From contig CAILTI010000019.1 of NCBI GenBank assembly GCA_903837075.1, positions 1 through 32,017 on the forward strand: a stretch of DNA of 32,017 nucleotides, written 5' to 3'. The first letter of the stretch is position 1. Each line of letters starts with the position of its first letter. This document shows positions 14,894 to 22,394 of the stretch, piece by piece. This DNA is from an uncultured bacterium. Its GTDB lineage: Bacteria > Patescibacteriota > Minisyncoccia > Phycocordibacterales > PALSA-1337. A program made the translations under genes and the position numbers. The notes under the pieces were generated by a model. It saw only the letters and a list, made by a program, of their open reading frames with translations, searched no databases and was not told the DNA's origin.

Positions 14894-15961
14894 ATGACAA
14901 CAGAAACAAACAAATCCGATAATTCACAAGAAAGAACGATGACATTCTATGTGAGTGGCATGCACTGTAGTGCGTGCGTGTTGCTGACTGAGAGTGAGCT
15001 CGGGGAGATGTCACACATCTCTAGGGTAAGATCCAGTTTGCATAGCCAGACGATCGAGGTGACGGGAATGTTCGGAGACAAGACCCTGGAAATGATCGCA
15101 GTAGAATTAACTGCACCTCTCAAGACGCATGGATACATCGTTTCGGCTGAAAAACCAGGGACAACGAAGAGTGGTATAGGAAAATGGTCGGACTTCCGTA
15201 TCGCTATACCGGTCGCCATCGGCTTTGCTATAGTCTTCGTACTTCTCCAGAAACTCGGAATAGTGAATATGGTGAACGCCAGCAATGTCACCTATGGTAC
15301 CGCGTTCGCGATCGGTATCGTCGCGTCACTTTCCACATGCATGGCTGTCGTTGGTGGATTGGTCCTATCTATGTCTGCAACATTCGCCAAAGATGGTGAC
15401 AGAGTAAGGCCGCAGATCATGTTCCATGTTGGTCGTATCGTAGCATTCTTCATTCTAGGGGGAGTGATCGGCGCGATAGGGTCGGCATTTACTCTGAATG
15501 TGTCTGCGACGTTCATCCTGAATCTCATCATAGGTATGATCATGCTCATTCTAGGGCTAAATCTACTGGAGATATTCCCATGGGCAAAGAAACTGCAGCC
15601 ATCGATGCCGAAGTTCATAGGGAAGTATGCTCATGGTGTTGCTAAACTCAACCATACGCTCACGCCATTGTTGGTGGGGGCGGCGACTTTCTTTCTGCCG
15701 TGCGGATTTACTCAGTCGATGCAGATATACGCGTTGACGACAGGGAGTTTTTTCCATGGTGGATCGATGATGTTGGCATTTGCGCTGGGAACATTGCCAG
15801 TACTGGCTCTAGTTAGCTTTAGTTCATTCAGTATGAATGGTAGTACCAGGTCAGGAGTATTTTTCAAGTCGGCCGGTCTGGTAGTCATACTCTTTGCGAT
15901 ATTCAATATTATAAATAGTCTCGTGGTTATCGGATTCTTACCACCGATATTCGATTTCTAG
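14894..15961 (+). CDS. HMA domain fused to DsbD_2/TauE-like membrane protein
   Basis: 355 aa. An N-terminal heavy-metal-associated domain with SGMHCSAC (Cys25, Cys28) is fused to about six or seven transmembrane helices (residues ~100-350). The membrane part resembles the cytochrome-c-biogenesis/DsbD-type (DsbD_2, UreH-like) domain, with STCMAVVGGLVLS and FLPCGFTQSMQIYALTTGS, each holding a Cys of the kind that passes electrons or metal across the membrane. Proteins of this layout commonly sit beside copA and cupredoxins. It could move reducing power or copper; which is not known. An in-frame start at 14792 overlaps copA, but the ATG at 14894 begins just before the HMA fold. It lies 25 nt after copA. 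Confidence 0.8.
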   Translation: MTTETNKSDNSQERTMTFYVSGMHCSACVLLTESELGEMSHISRVRSSLHSQTIEVTGMFGDKTLEMIAVELTAPLKTHGYIVSAEKPGTTKSGIGKWSDFRIAIPVAIGFAIVFVLLQKLGIVNMVNASNVTYGTAFAIGIVASLSTCMAVVGGLVLSMSATFAKDGDRVRPQIMFHVGRIVAFFILGGVIGAIGSAFTLNVSATFILNLIIGMIMLILGLNLLEIFPWAKKLQPSMPKFIGKYAHGVAKLNHTLTPLLVGAATFFLPCGFTQSMQIYALTTGSFFHGGSMMLAFALGTLPVLALVSFSSFSMNGSTRSGVFFKSAGLVVILFAIFNIINSLVVIGFLPPIFDF

Positions 15962-15967
15962 TATAAT
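15962..15967 (+). promoter_or_regulatory. Internal -10 box before the cupredoxin gene
   Basis: A perfect TATAAT begins one base after the preceding stop codon and lies 6 nt before the ATG at 15974. This suggests a separate, leaderless cupredoxin transcript in addition to operon read-through. Confidence 0.5.
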
Positions 15968-15973
15968 CAACAT

Positions 15974-16372
15974 ATGAAAACTCCCGTCATTATATCGATC
16001 ATCATCGCTGGTGCTATCATCGGAGGATCCATGCTACTAGTAAATAGTGGCTCAGGATCGGCCTTTTCTGCGGATACTGTTGCGAATAATGTCAGTATCG
16101 TGGATGGGAATCAGATGATAGTAATACATGCAAAAGGCGGTTACCAACCAAGGAGAAGCATTGCAAAGGCGGGATTACCCAGTATTCTCAGGTTTGATAC
16201 GAGCGGCACGTTCGACTGTTCAGCATCCGTCCGTCTCCCTAGTCTCGGTATCAGTAGATCGCTGCCGCTAACTGGTCAGACAGACATTGACATAGGTATT
16301 GCGAAAGCAGGTACCTTTCGAGGTACCTGCGGCATGGGTATGTATCCCTTTGAAGTGGAATTTACTAATTAG
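15974..16372 (+). CDS. Membrane-anchored cupredoxin-like protein
   Basis: 132 aa. An N-terminal hydrophobic segment (residues 4-24) acts as signal or anchor, placing the rest outside the membrane. The body is a cupredoxin-like beta sandwich (EfeO/cupredoxin_1 type): GGYQPRRSIAKAGLP is the usual GYxPxxixvkaG motif, with DCSASVRLPSLGI and the C-terminal GTCGMGMYPFEVEF. Cys in DCS, Cys in GTC and the following Met residues are likely copper ligands. As the last gene of the copper operon it probably binds copper outside the cell or passes it on. The stop codon overlaps that of the convergent gene. A strong hairpin lies inside its 3' coding end. Confidence 0.8.
   Translation: MKTPVIISIIIAGAIIGGSMLLVNSGSGSAFSADTVANNVSIVDGNQMIVIHAKGGYQPRRSIAKAGLPSILRFDTSGTFDCSASVRLPSLGISRSLPLTGQTDIDIGIAKAGTFRGTCGMGMYPFEVEFTN
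16307..16330. terminator. 10-bp hairpin with TTCG loop inside the cupredoxin gene
   Basis: Perfect stem GCAGGTACCT (16307-16316) and its complement (16321-16330) around the stable TTCG tetraloop. On the minus strand it is followed by TTTCGC and lies about 40 nt beyond the stop of the convergent gene, so it may terminate that transcript. On the plus strand it lies 40 nt before the cupredoxin stop and could slow decay or affect translation. Confidence 0.5.
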
Positions 16373-16797
16373 AAATTTTGAGTATCTATACCGGCGGTAG
16401 AATTGTTAAGGTCGTTCTGTAATGACTGGAGATCGTCAGTCGTATTCATTATCGGCTGAACGGTTTGGGAATTTTCGTTGTTGATGCCTTGAGTCGCAGC
16501 GGCTGGTAGCTGTGAGGCGATGGCGTTGTCGACAGGAACTTGTTGCTGCATGTTTGATCTCGAGGCAAAAAGGTATATGACAGCAACGATGATGAGGACT
16601 AGGACAACGAAGATGGCGATCACCGGGCCAACTTTCTTCGTACTAGTGGTAGCGAGACTGCTAGCTGCTGGGGGCGTAGTTACTGGTGAAGGAGTGACCA
16701 TCGAGGGCATGATCGTTGGGCGGGTGACTGGAGCAGGGGTGACTGGTGGAGTGGCGATCGGTGTAGATGGAGCGATAGGGTTAGTTTGTGGGTCCAT
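16369..16797 (-). CDS. Single-pass membrane protein with Pro/Thr-rich N terminus
   Basis: 142 aa, function not recognised. Residues 1-50 are dense in Pro and Thr with no charge pattern (PIAPSTPIATPPVTPAPV). A Lys pair then leads into one clear transmembrane helix (about 57-78, VGPVIAIFVVLVLIIVAVIY). The remaining ~60 residues are polar and rich in Gln and Asn. By the positive-inside rule the Lys-flanked Pro-rich part would be cytoplasmic and the Gln/Asn-rich tail outside. It follows the secreted protein gene on the minus strand by 14 nt, so the two are probably co-transcribed. The stop codon overlaps that of the convergent cupredoxin gene. Confidence 0.65.
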   Translation of the reverse strand: MDPQTNPIAPSTPIATPPVTPAPVTRPTIMPSMVTPSPVTTPPAASSLATTSTKKVGPVIAIFVVLVLIIVAVIYLFASRSNMQQQVPVDNAIASQLPAAATQGINNENSQTVQPIMNTTDDLQSLQNDLNNSTAGIDTQNF

Positions 16798-16811
16798 AGT
16801 ATTTTATATAG

Positions 16812-17660
16812 TTAGTTGATAATAGTAGAAGTAGCAGTAGCATTCTCAATTTTCTTACCTTTATCATCGCCGAGTTTGAGTCCCATCGCCTTGGCGATAG
16901 CGACGACGACATCGTTCAGTGATTTCTGGGCATCTCGGATGGCTTTCTGTGCTACGCCTGCCAGGATTCTAGGCTTGTTCAAGTCTACAGTCGACGATGC
17001 GGTGGATGATGCTGTAGTTGCACCGGTACTGGTAGCGGTGAGACTGTTTATCTGGTCAACGGCATTCTGTGCGGCCAATATTTTGGCATCTGCGATAACG
17101 AGTAGGCGTCTAGCCTCGGCCATGTCTCGCGTACTAGTCGCGTTATTACGATCAGTGCTGGATGCAACCTTGTCGATACGGGAACCTATACGTTCGCGGA
17201 CGTTATGAAGGTTGTTAACGGCCTTCTGGAGTTCGTTCACGATATTGTGTTTGCGTTGCTCAAAGATATTGAGAATCATAGCTCGACCGTTGTCCATATA
17301 GCCACGAGTTTTGTCTTCTAGATTCTGTTTTTCTTGTTGTTTGATAGCATTCGCTCTCTGTTGCATGGTCGAAGTTGACCAAGTGGTAGAAGCATTCCTG
17401 CCTAGTGTTCCGGTCGCGATCGCGTGATCTTCCAGTTTGTTATTTCTCAATTCTTGATTGATCTTGGCGTTTTCTTGTTTTGCTTTGAGGTTATTGAGTA
17501 TCTCTTGGCCGACTTTTTTCGGAACGGGCCTCGCGGGAGTGCTAGAAGCATGGAGAGCATTTGGTTTTGGCAAATTCTCAGTTTCTGCTTTGGTTAATGA
17601 TGGAACAGTGACAATGGCTATAAGGGCGACGATCATGAGTAATGTGTATTGTTTTTTCAT
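16812..17660 (-). CDS. Secreted helical protein of unknown function
   Basis: 282 aa. There is a signal peptide (MKKQYTLLMIVALIAIVTVP, cleavage probably near TKAE at residues 23-26). The mature part is Ala, Asn, Thr and Ser rich and strongly helical, with coiled-coil-like segments at about 45-75, 100-160 and 175-205. Low-complexity Thr/Ser linkers (ATSTGATTASSTASST) and a helical C-terminal segment (AQKAIRDAQKSLNDVVVAIAK) follow. Many CPR genomes encode such exported coiled-coil proteins. No catalytic motif is seen, and a structural or envelope role is only a guess. It forms a two-gene unit with the following Pro/Thr-rich membrane protein. Confidence 0.7.
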   Translation of the reverse strand: MKKQYTLLMIVALIAIVTVPSLTKAETENLPKPNALHASSTPARPVPKKVGQEILNNLKAKQENAKINQELRNNKLEDHAIATGTLGRNASTTWSTSTMQQRANAIKQQEKQNLEDKTRGYMDNGRAMILNIFEQRKHNIVNELQKAVNNLHNVRERIGSRIDKVASSTDRNNATSTRDMAEARRLLVIADAKILAAQNAVDQINSLTATSTGATTASSTASSTVDLNKPRILAGVAQKAIRDAQKSLNDVVVAIAKAMGLKLGDDKGKKIENATATSTIIN

Positions 17661-17672
17661 GTTTATATAATT

Positions 17673-17703
17673 ATTATAGGCACCATGTGGTGGTGCCTAT
17701 AAT
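17673..17703 (-). terminator. Terminator-like hairpin after hppA
   Basis: Perfect 12-bp stem (17673-17684/17692-17703) with a 7-nt loop, 25 nt beyond the hppA stop. On the minus strand it is followed by an A/T-rich stretch rather than a pure T run. It also sits just upstream of the secreted-protein gene and could lie in that gene's promoter region. Confidence 0.6.
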
Positions 17704-17727
17704 CATAGCATAATGTCGAGTTAATAT

Positions 17728-19713
17728 TTAGATGAGGAAGGCGACGATGAGCAGGGCGACGATATTCAATATCTTGATCATCGGGTTGATGGCTGGACCA
17801 GCGGTGTCCTTGTAAGGGTCACCAACAGTGTCACCAGTAACGGCGGCCTTGTGGGCTGGAGAACCTTTGCCTCCATGTGCACCACCTTCGATATGCTTCT
17901 TTGCGTTGTCCCATGCACCGCCACCAGAAGTCATGGATATGGCTACGAATAGGCCTGTAACTATAGAACCGACGAGTAAACCTCCGAGTGCGACTGGGCC
18001 GAGGACAAATCCGACAACGATCGGTGCCAAGACTGGGATGAGAGCAGGGATGATCATCTCCTTTATAGCAGCAGAAGTGACGATGTCGACACAGCGAGCA
18101 TAGTCAGGCTTGGCTGTACCTTGCATGATGCCTTTGATCTCACGGAACTGACGGCGTACTTCATCGACGACTTTACCAGCAGCCTTACCGACAGCTTCCA
18201 TAGATAGTGCGGCAAAGTAGTAAGGTAATAGCCCGCCGATGAATAGTCCGACGATAACCCTCGGATCACTCAAGCTAAATGAATAGCCTGTGCCGACAGC
18301 TTCAGTATATGAAGCGAACAGTACTAGAGCGGCTAGACCGGCGGAACCGATAGCATAACCCTTGGTGACAGCCTTTGTCGTATTGCCAACTGCATCCAAT
18401 GGATCTGTAACATCACGGACTTCCTTTGGTAGATTGGCCATCTCGGCGATGCCTCCAGCATTGTCAGTGATAGGGCCATATGCGTCGATAGCGACGATGA
18501 TACCAGCCATCGAGAGCATGGACATGGCGGCAACGGCGATACCGTATAGACCAGCGAAGTGGTAAGCCGCGAGGATGCCGAGAACGATCGTGATGAGTGG
18601 CCACGCGGTGGACTTCATGGAAATAGCCAATCCTTGGATGATATTCGTACCATGACCAGAGACACTAGCTTGCGCGATGGATTGTACAGGGGCGTATTTC
18701 GTCGAAGTGTAATATTCAGTGATAACGACGAGCAGTGCCGTTACGATGAGGCCGACCAGTGTACATCCGAATAGATTTGCAACACTGAATTGGCCATTTA
18801 ACTTCATAAGTACGTTTGTAGTAGGGTAAAAAGCGATAGCTGAAAGGACTCCTGCAACGGCTAGGCCTTTGTACATGGCACCCATGATATTCTGTGATTT
18901 GCCCATACGGACGAACCACATACCGATGATAGAGGCGATGATAGCGATACCACCCAACGCGAGGGGATATACGAGAGCACCGTCGAAGCCTTGGAATATC
19001 GTATTGCCTAGCATCATAGCGGCGATAGTTGTGACTGCGTATGTTTCGAATAGGTCTGCAGCCATACCAGCACAGTCACCGACATTGTCACCGACATTGT
19101 CTGCGATCACGCCAGGATTTCTGGGATCATCTTCTGGGATACCGGCTTCAACCTTTCCTACTAGGTCAGTTCCAACGTCAGCGGCTTTGGTGAAGATACC
19201 GCCGCCTAGTCTGGCGAAAACTGATATGAGAGATGCACCAAAAGCGAGACCGATGAGTGAGCTGACGTCTTTGGTGATGGCGTAGAAACCTGTAACACCT
19301 AGCAGAGCCAAGCCGACAACCAGGAGTCCTGTCACAGAACCACCTTTGAAAGCGAGGGTGAGAGCTGGAGCGAGACCATGTCTAGCAGCTTCGGCTGTGC
19401 GAACGTTGGTTCTAACGGAGACATTCATACCTATGTATCCAGCGAGAGCGGATAGTACGGCACCGACTAGGAATCCTAGTGCGATCTTTATGCCGAGGAT
19501 CAACCAGAGGATGATGAATAGAACGACAGCGATCATGAGGATCGTGCGGTATTGCCTATTGAGATAGGCTTTCGCGCCGGCTTGGATAGCGGCGGCGATC
19601 TCCTTCATTTTGTCATTCCCCGCAGACTTCTGGAGAATAGAGTTGATAAGATATGCTCCATATAATAGAGCGATGACTGACGTGACGAGGGCGAAGATGA
19701 TGGAGGTTGACAT
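17728..19713 (-). CDS. hppA: Membrane-bound proton-translocating pyrophosphatase (K+-independent type)
   Basis: 661 aa with about 15-16 transmembrane helices. It couples pyrophosphate hydrolysis to cation pumping across the membrane. The catalytic core is intact: [22 protein letters not shown], then [19 protein letters not shown], and near the C terminus [30 protein letters not shown]. In the segment [21 protein letters not shown] the two deciding positions are Lys and Thr, the K+-independent signature (K+-dependent enzymes have Ala and Gly/Ala there). K+-independent members are generally H+ pumps. Transcribed alone, it has the heptamer inverted repeat starting 8 nt upstream of its ATG, so that repeat lies in the leader or over the promoter. 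Confidence 0.96.
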   Translation of the reverse strand: MSTSIIFALVTSVIALLYGAYLINSILQKSAGNDKMKEIAAAIQAGAKAYLNRQYRTILMIAVVLFIILWLILGIKIALGFLVGAVLSALAGYIGMNVSVRTNVRTAEAARHGLAPALTLAFKGGSVTGLLVVGLALLGVTGFYAITKDVSSLIGLAFGASLISVFARLGGGIFTKAADVGTDLVGKVEAGIPEDDPRNPGVIADNVGDNVGDCAGMAADLFETYAVTTIAAMMLGNTIFQGFDGALVYPLALGGIAIIASIIGMWFVRMGKSQNIMGAMYKGLAVAGVLSAIAFYPTTNVLMKLNGQFSVANLFGCTLVGLIVTALLVVITEYYTSTKYAPVQSIAQASVSGHGTNIIQGLAISMKSTAWPLITIVLGILAAYHFAGLYGIAVAAMSMLSMAGIIVAIDAYGPITDNAGGIAEMANLPKEVRDVTDPLDAVGNTTKAVTKGYAIGSAGLAALVLFASYTEAVGTGYSFSLSDPRVIVGLFIGGLLPYYFAALSMEAVGKAAGKVVDEVRRQFREIKGIMQGTAKPDYARCVDIVTSAAIKEMIIPALIPVLAPIVVGFVLGPVALGGLLVGSIVTGLFVAISMTSGGGAWDNAKKHIEGGAHGGKGSPAHKAAVTGDTVGDPYKDTAGPAINPMIKILNIVALLIVAFLI

Positions 19714-19720
19714 GATGTTG

Positions 19721-19841
19721 TAGGGTTTAGGGTATAGGGGCGAGGGTTTAGGGTTTAGGGTTTAGGGTATAGGGTATAGAAACTGTGTTCGTTATACCCT
19801 AACCCCTAATCCCTAACCCCTTGGCCCTAACCTCTAGACCC
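19721..19841. repeat. Telomere-like heptamer inverted repeat
   Basis: On the plus strand eight GGG tracts start at 19723, 19730, 19737, 19744, 19751, 19758, 19765 and 19772, exactly 7 nt apart (units gggttta or gggtata). After a spacer of about 20 nt, C tracts follow at 19797, 19804, 19811, 19818, 19825 and 19839, in a 7-nt register too (units ccctaac or ccctaat). The arms can pair as one long hairpin, and the G arm fits a G-quadruplex. It lies directly upstream of hppA. Confidence 0.9.
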
Positions 19842-19900
19842 TTGCGATTAATTAATAACAATAGTGCCGATTCTAGCAGGTTTTTCGCCATTTGGGAGGG

Positions 19901-19929
19901 TTGACAGGTTATCGTAATACATGTAATGT
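19901..19929 (+). promoter_or_regulatory. Candidate plus-strand promoter
   Basis: TTGACA (19901-19906) with a weak TAATGT (19924-19929) 17 nt later. It would drive the 30-codon frame at 19980, preceded by AAAGG at a plausible distance. Confidence 0.35.
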
Positions 19930-19979
19930 TTCGACGGATCGTATGAAACAAAACTCAGTAAAATAGAAAGGTCAGAATC

Positions 19980-20072
19980 ATGTTCTCAACTGGCGATCTT
20001 CCTTGGTCGCTATTTTTTGTCCAGAAAAGCGGAGCAGGCGTGCATTTGGTGTGGCCAGGCTTCGTGGTATGA
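19980..20072 (+). CDS. Possible 30-aa small protein or leader peptide
   Basis: Short frame MFSTGDLPWSLFFVQKSGAG... ending GFVV. It has an ATG, an AAAGG motif 8-9 nt upstream and a promoter candidate at 19901. The translation resembles no family I know. It ends about 20 nt before the terminator of the convergent lipoprotein gene. It may equally be chance. Confidence 0.2.
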   Translation: MFSTGDLPWSLFFVQKSGAGVHLVWPGFVV

Positions 20073-20093
20073 ATATGCTTCATTATGAAAAAG

Positions 20094-20120
20094 TGGCCGC
20101 ATCCAGTGTGGGTGCGGCCA
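20094..20120 (-). terminator. Terminator of the lipoprotein gene
   Basis: 11-bp GC-rich stem with one G-U pair (20094-20104/20110-20120) and a 5-nt loop. On the minus strand it is followed by CTTTTTC. It starts 15 nt beyond the stop codon. Confidence 0.85.
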
Positions 20121-20135
20121 TGGCGAGCAATGTTG

Positions 20136-20354
20136 TTATCGATAATGCCGGCTACGGCCCGGCTCGTAGTAATATACTACCGGTGGTGGTCCATAGTATA
20201 CGGGGGGTGGGGCATAATATACTGGCGGCGGTGGGGCGTAATACACTGGCCCAGGGCCGACAGCTACATAGCCGCTGCGTGTTCCGACGACACAACCGCA
20301 GCACGTGAGTACTGCAGTCAGTGCTAGCACCTGCAGTGCGTTCTTCAATTTCAT
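20136..20354 (-). CDS. Small Pro/Tyr-rich lipoprotein
   Basis: 72 aa. The N terminus MKLKNALQVLALTAVLTCCGC is a signal peptide with Cys residues at 18, 19 and 21 that could serve as a lipobox, though not a perfect one. After about ten residues the mature part is a repeat of Tyr-Tyr/Pro blocks (VYYAPPPPVYYAPPPVYYGPPP), ending in Arg/His/Tyr. Such tails suggest an extended surface or wall-associated peptide; no function can be assigned. Unlike most genes here it has a clear Shine-Dalgarno (AAAGGAG, 9 nt before ATG), a normal promoter and a ~50-nt leader. This may reflect separate acquisition. Confidence 0.7.
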   Translation of the reverse strand: MKLKNALQVLALTAVLTCCGCVVGTRSGYVAVGPGPVYYAPPPPVYYAPPPVYYGPPPVVYYYEPGRSRHYR

Positions 20355-20370
20355 AATTTTGTACTCCTTT

Positions 20371-20429
20371 ATCGAGAGGTCTTCTCGATGTTCGTGTGTA
20401 TTATACTATACAATATGGCACTGGGTCAA
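20371..20429 (-). promoter_or_regulatory. Promoter and leader hairpin of the lipoprotein gene
   Basis: On the minus strand TTGACC (20429-20424) is 18 nt from a perfect TATAAT (20405-20400). The leader then holds a perfect 7-bp hairpin ATCGAGA/TCTCGAT (20371-20377/20383-20389) just before the ribosome binding site. Confidence 0.75.
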
Positions 20430-20562
20430 GGCGCAGACAGAGAAACCCCTCATGCCTCCTTTGATCTGTACATTTATCTTTATGAGGTTACAGAGAGTAA
20501 TAGTCAGTAATTTTACAGCGAATGGCTGTCATGATGTTGTAGACATTGATAACCATAATATG

Positions 20563-20568
20563 TAGAAT
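20563..20568 (+). promoter_or_regulatory. -10 box of the XRE regulator gene
   Basis: TAGAAT preceded directly by TG, 6 nt before the ATG at 20575; a leaderless arrangement. Confidence 0.4.
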
Positions 20569-20574
20569 AGATGC

Positions 20575-20799
20575 ATGGCAAATCTAGACAAACAATTCGT
20601 TATTTTCATCGGCAAGAAGATCCGAGAGGAGAGGGAAAAGATGGGCATCTCACAAGAACAGCTCGGAAAACTGGCCAAGATGCACCGTACTTATGTCGGT
20701 ATGATAGAGCGCGGTGAGAAGAATATCACTATCTATAACCTCAGAAAATTTGCAGTGGCTCTACGTTTACAGGTAAGAGACCTCGTAGATTTTGATTAA
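20575..20799 (+). CDS. XRE/Cro-CI-type transcriptional regulator
   Basis: 74 aa, essentially one helix-turn-helix domain: IGKKIREEREKMGISQEQLGKLAKMHRTYVGMIERGEKNITIYNLRKFAVAL. The conserved SQEQLG (helix 2) and RTYVGMIERGEKN (recognition helix and following turn) are clear. No ligand or dimerisation domain is attached. Such single-domain proteins often control a neighbouring gene, restriction-modification units or their own promoter. Here the only immediate downstream partner is a short frame starting 2 nt after the stop. Confidence 0.9.
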   Translation: MANLDKQFVIFIGKKIREEREKMGISQEQLGKLAKMHRTYVGMIERGEKNITIYNLRKFAVALRLQVRDLVDFD

Positions 20800-20801
20800 G
20801 A

Positions 20802-20909
20802 ATGATCTACATAATTCCTGGATTAGGAGAAGACTGTCAACTACAGCGGTATAGAAAGTTAACAGCCGTACTACAGTCCAATGGCCACAAGGTAAAGTGT
20901 TGCAATTGA
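20802..20909 (+). pseudogene. Possible remnant of an alpha/beta-hydrolase gene
   Basis: A 35-codon frame starts 2 nt after the XRE stop: MIYIIPGLGEDCQLQRYRKL... ending GHKVKCCN. The pattern of a short strand, PGLGE and a helix, then GHKV, resembles the N terminus of small alpha/beta hydrolases in which the PGxG turn forms the oxyanion region. The frame stops before any catalytic Ser, and I see no continuation in the ~115 nt before the next gene. It could instead be a genuine small protein coupled to the regulator. Confidence 0.35.
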
Positions 20910-21026
20910 TTATTGAACTCGGGTTTATCTGATATGGACATATAGTAAAATCATCTTACATTTCAATAAGTAGTCAGAAGAGACGCACTCTTCCTATGAA
21001 AGCTAAATAATCAAAAAACAAAATAT

Positions 21027-22307
21027 ATGATAGATCTAAAAAAACTCGATGGTCCCTACGGTATCCCCGTTTACCATCAGCGGATGCCTGAGATGGTCAA
21101 TACGGTTAGTCTCGGTTGGCTCATCTTCACCGGGGCAGGTGACGATATGGCTTTCGGGGCCCCAGGACTTCATCATTGGTTTGAGCATGTCCCATTTCGC
21201 GGGACAAAGCAGTTTCCGGGTGGCTATAGTGACATCCAGGGACAATTCATACCTCACAACGGACTCATCAATGCGTGGACCAATCATGAGGCCACCAACT
21301 ATTATGGGGTAGTTCACAAAAGTCAGTGGCGTGAAGCTTTGTCAGTTATTACTGATATGGTTTCCAATCCATTACTTACAGATGAAGGTATAGAGGCTGA
21401 ACGCAGAGTTATACATCAGGAAATCAATGGAAGTTTGGGGTCTGCTCTGGGGAGGGCTTCGTATGAGCTTCCCGGTCTCTTATATCCAGGACACCCTTTT
21501 GGTTCACCTGTACTCGGCAGTGATAGCTCATTGGCAGCGATAAGTACAGAAACGATTCGTCAAGCCCATCGACTAGGGTATGATCGCTCACGTGCAGTCT
21601 TTATCTGTGTCGGTAATATCTCAGACGGCGAGCTTCTCGAAGCTCTCGGACATGTAGCGGCCCAATTGCCGAATCACAACGTTGCCGAACGACGACGGCC
21701 CGCTTACTTAGGGCCTTTGCCGACTTGGCGAGCAGAAGTTACTGAACGTGAGACAGAATTCTCAACTTCAGTCGTACAGATGTTGTTTCCCCTGAGAGTA
21801 AATGAGGGTGAGACAACAGCTATGACCGAAGTTTCGCACATGTGCACATTACTGAGTGCTGTGTTCGGCCATGGCGGACTAGCCTCTCCTCTGATGAAAA
21901 TAGTTAGGGAAGAGAGACAATTGGTTTACGGATGTTCTACTCGTTGGAACACTCGTGTTGGCGGCGGTTATTTCGGATTTCATGCGACCGCCAAGAAGGA
22001 AAACATCCAGCCTATTATCGATGCCTTTCACGATGTTCTCAAGGATCCATCTCTCCGCCAACCAGAGCGACTGGCAAGTATGAAGTCTCGTTTGAAGGCT
22101 GGTGCTGAAATGATGCCGATAGATCCCAAGGAGTTTTGTTACAAGGCAATTTCACAATTCATACACTGTGGTGGCGTTATGTTGAATTACAAGGAACAGA
22201 TCGAATGGTTCGATAAGATTTCTATGGAAGATGTCGACATTGCCTTGTCTAGTCTCAAACCAGAAGAAGCCAGAGTTATCATCTTCAAGGGTACAGGGAA
22301 AATCTGA
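21027..22307 (+). CDS. M16-family zinc metallopeptidase
   Basis: 426 aa, the length of a bacterial processing-peptidase-like M16B protein with two homologous halves. The inverted zinc site is present as HHWFEH (HxxEH), with the third ligand Glu about 75 residues later in EAERRVIHQEING. The second half carries REERQLVYGCSTRW, matching the Arg/Tyr substrate-binding segment. No signal peptide is seen, so it is probably cytoplasmic, degrading peptides inside its two-lobed chamber. The leader is A-rich without a Shine-Dalgarno. It ends at a strong terminator shared with the convergent nusA. Confidence 0.92.
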   Translation: MIDLKKLDGPYGIPVYHQRMPEMVNTVSLGWLIFTGAGDDMAFGAPGLHHWFEHVPFRGTKQFPGGYSDIQGQFIPHNGLINAWTNHEATNYYGVVHKSQWREALSVITDMVSNPLLTDEGIEAERRVIHQEINGSLGSALGRASYELPGLLYPGHPFGSPVLGSDSSLAAISTETIRQAHRLGYDRSRAVFICVGNISDGELLEALGHVAAQLPNHNVAERRRPAYLGPLPTWRAEVTERETEFSTSVVQMLFPLRVNEGETTAMTEVSHMCTLLSAVFGHGGLASPLMKIVREERQLVYGCSTRWNTRVGGGYFGFHATAKKENIQPIIDAFHDVLKDPSLRQPERLASMKSRLKAGAEMMPIDPKEFCYKAISQFIHCGGVMLNYKEQIEWFDKISMEDVDIALSSLKPEEARVIIFKGTGKI

Positions 22308-22331
22308 TACATAGGTAATTCTCGAAACACA

Positions 22332-22357
22332 AAAGCGTAGCAGTGATGCTACGCTTT
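22332..22357. terminator. Bidirectional terminator between the M16 gene and nusA
   Basis: Perfect 11-bp stem AAAGCGTAGCA (22332-22342) and its complement (22347-22357), loop GTGA. It runs into T6 on the plus strand and CTTTTG on the minus strand, so it can serve both convergent genes. Confidence 0.92.
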
Positions 22358-22394
22358 TTTACTGTTGATGTCGTCCTTGCTCAATATCTATTGT

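Noticed and set aside
19721-19841. CRISPR array or true chromosome end
   Set aside because: Units are 7 nt without spacers, and genes continue normally on both sides.
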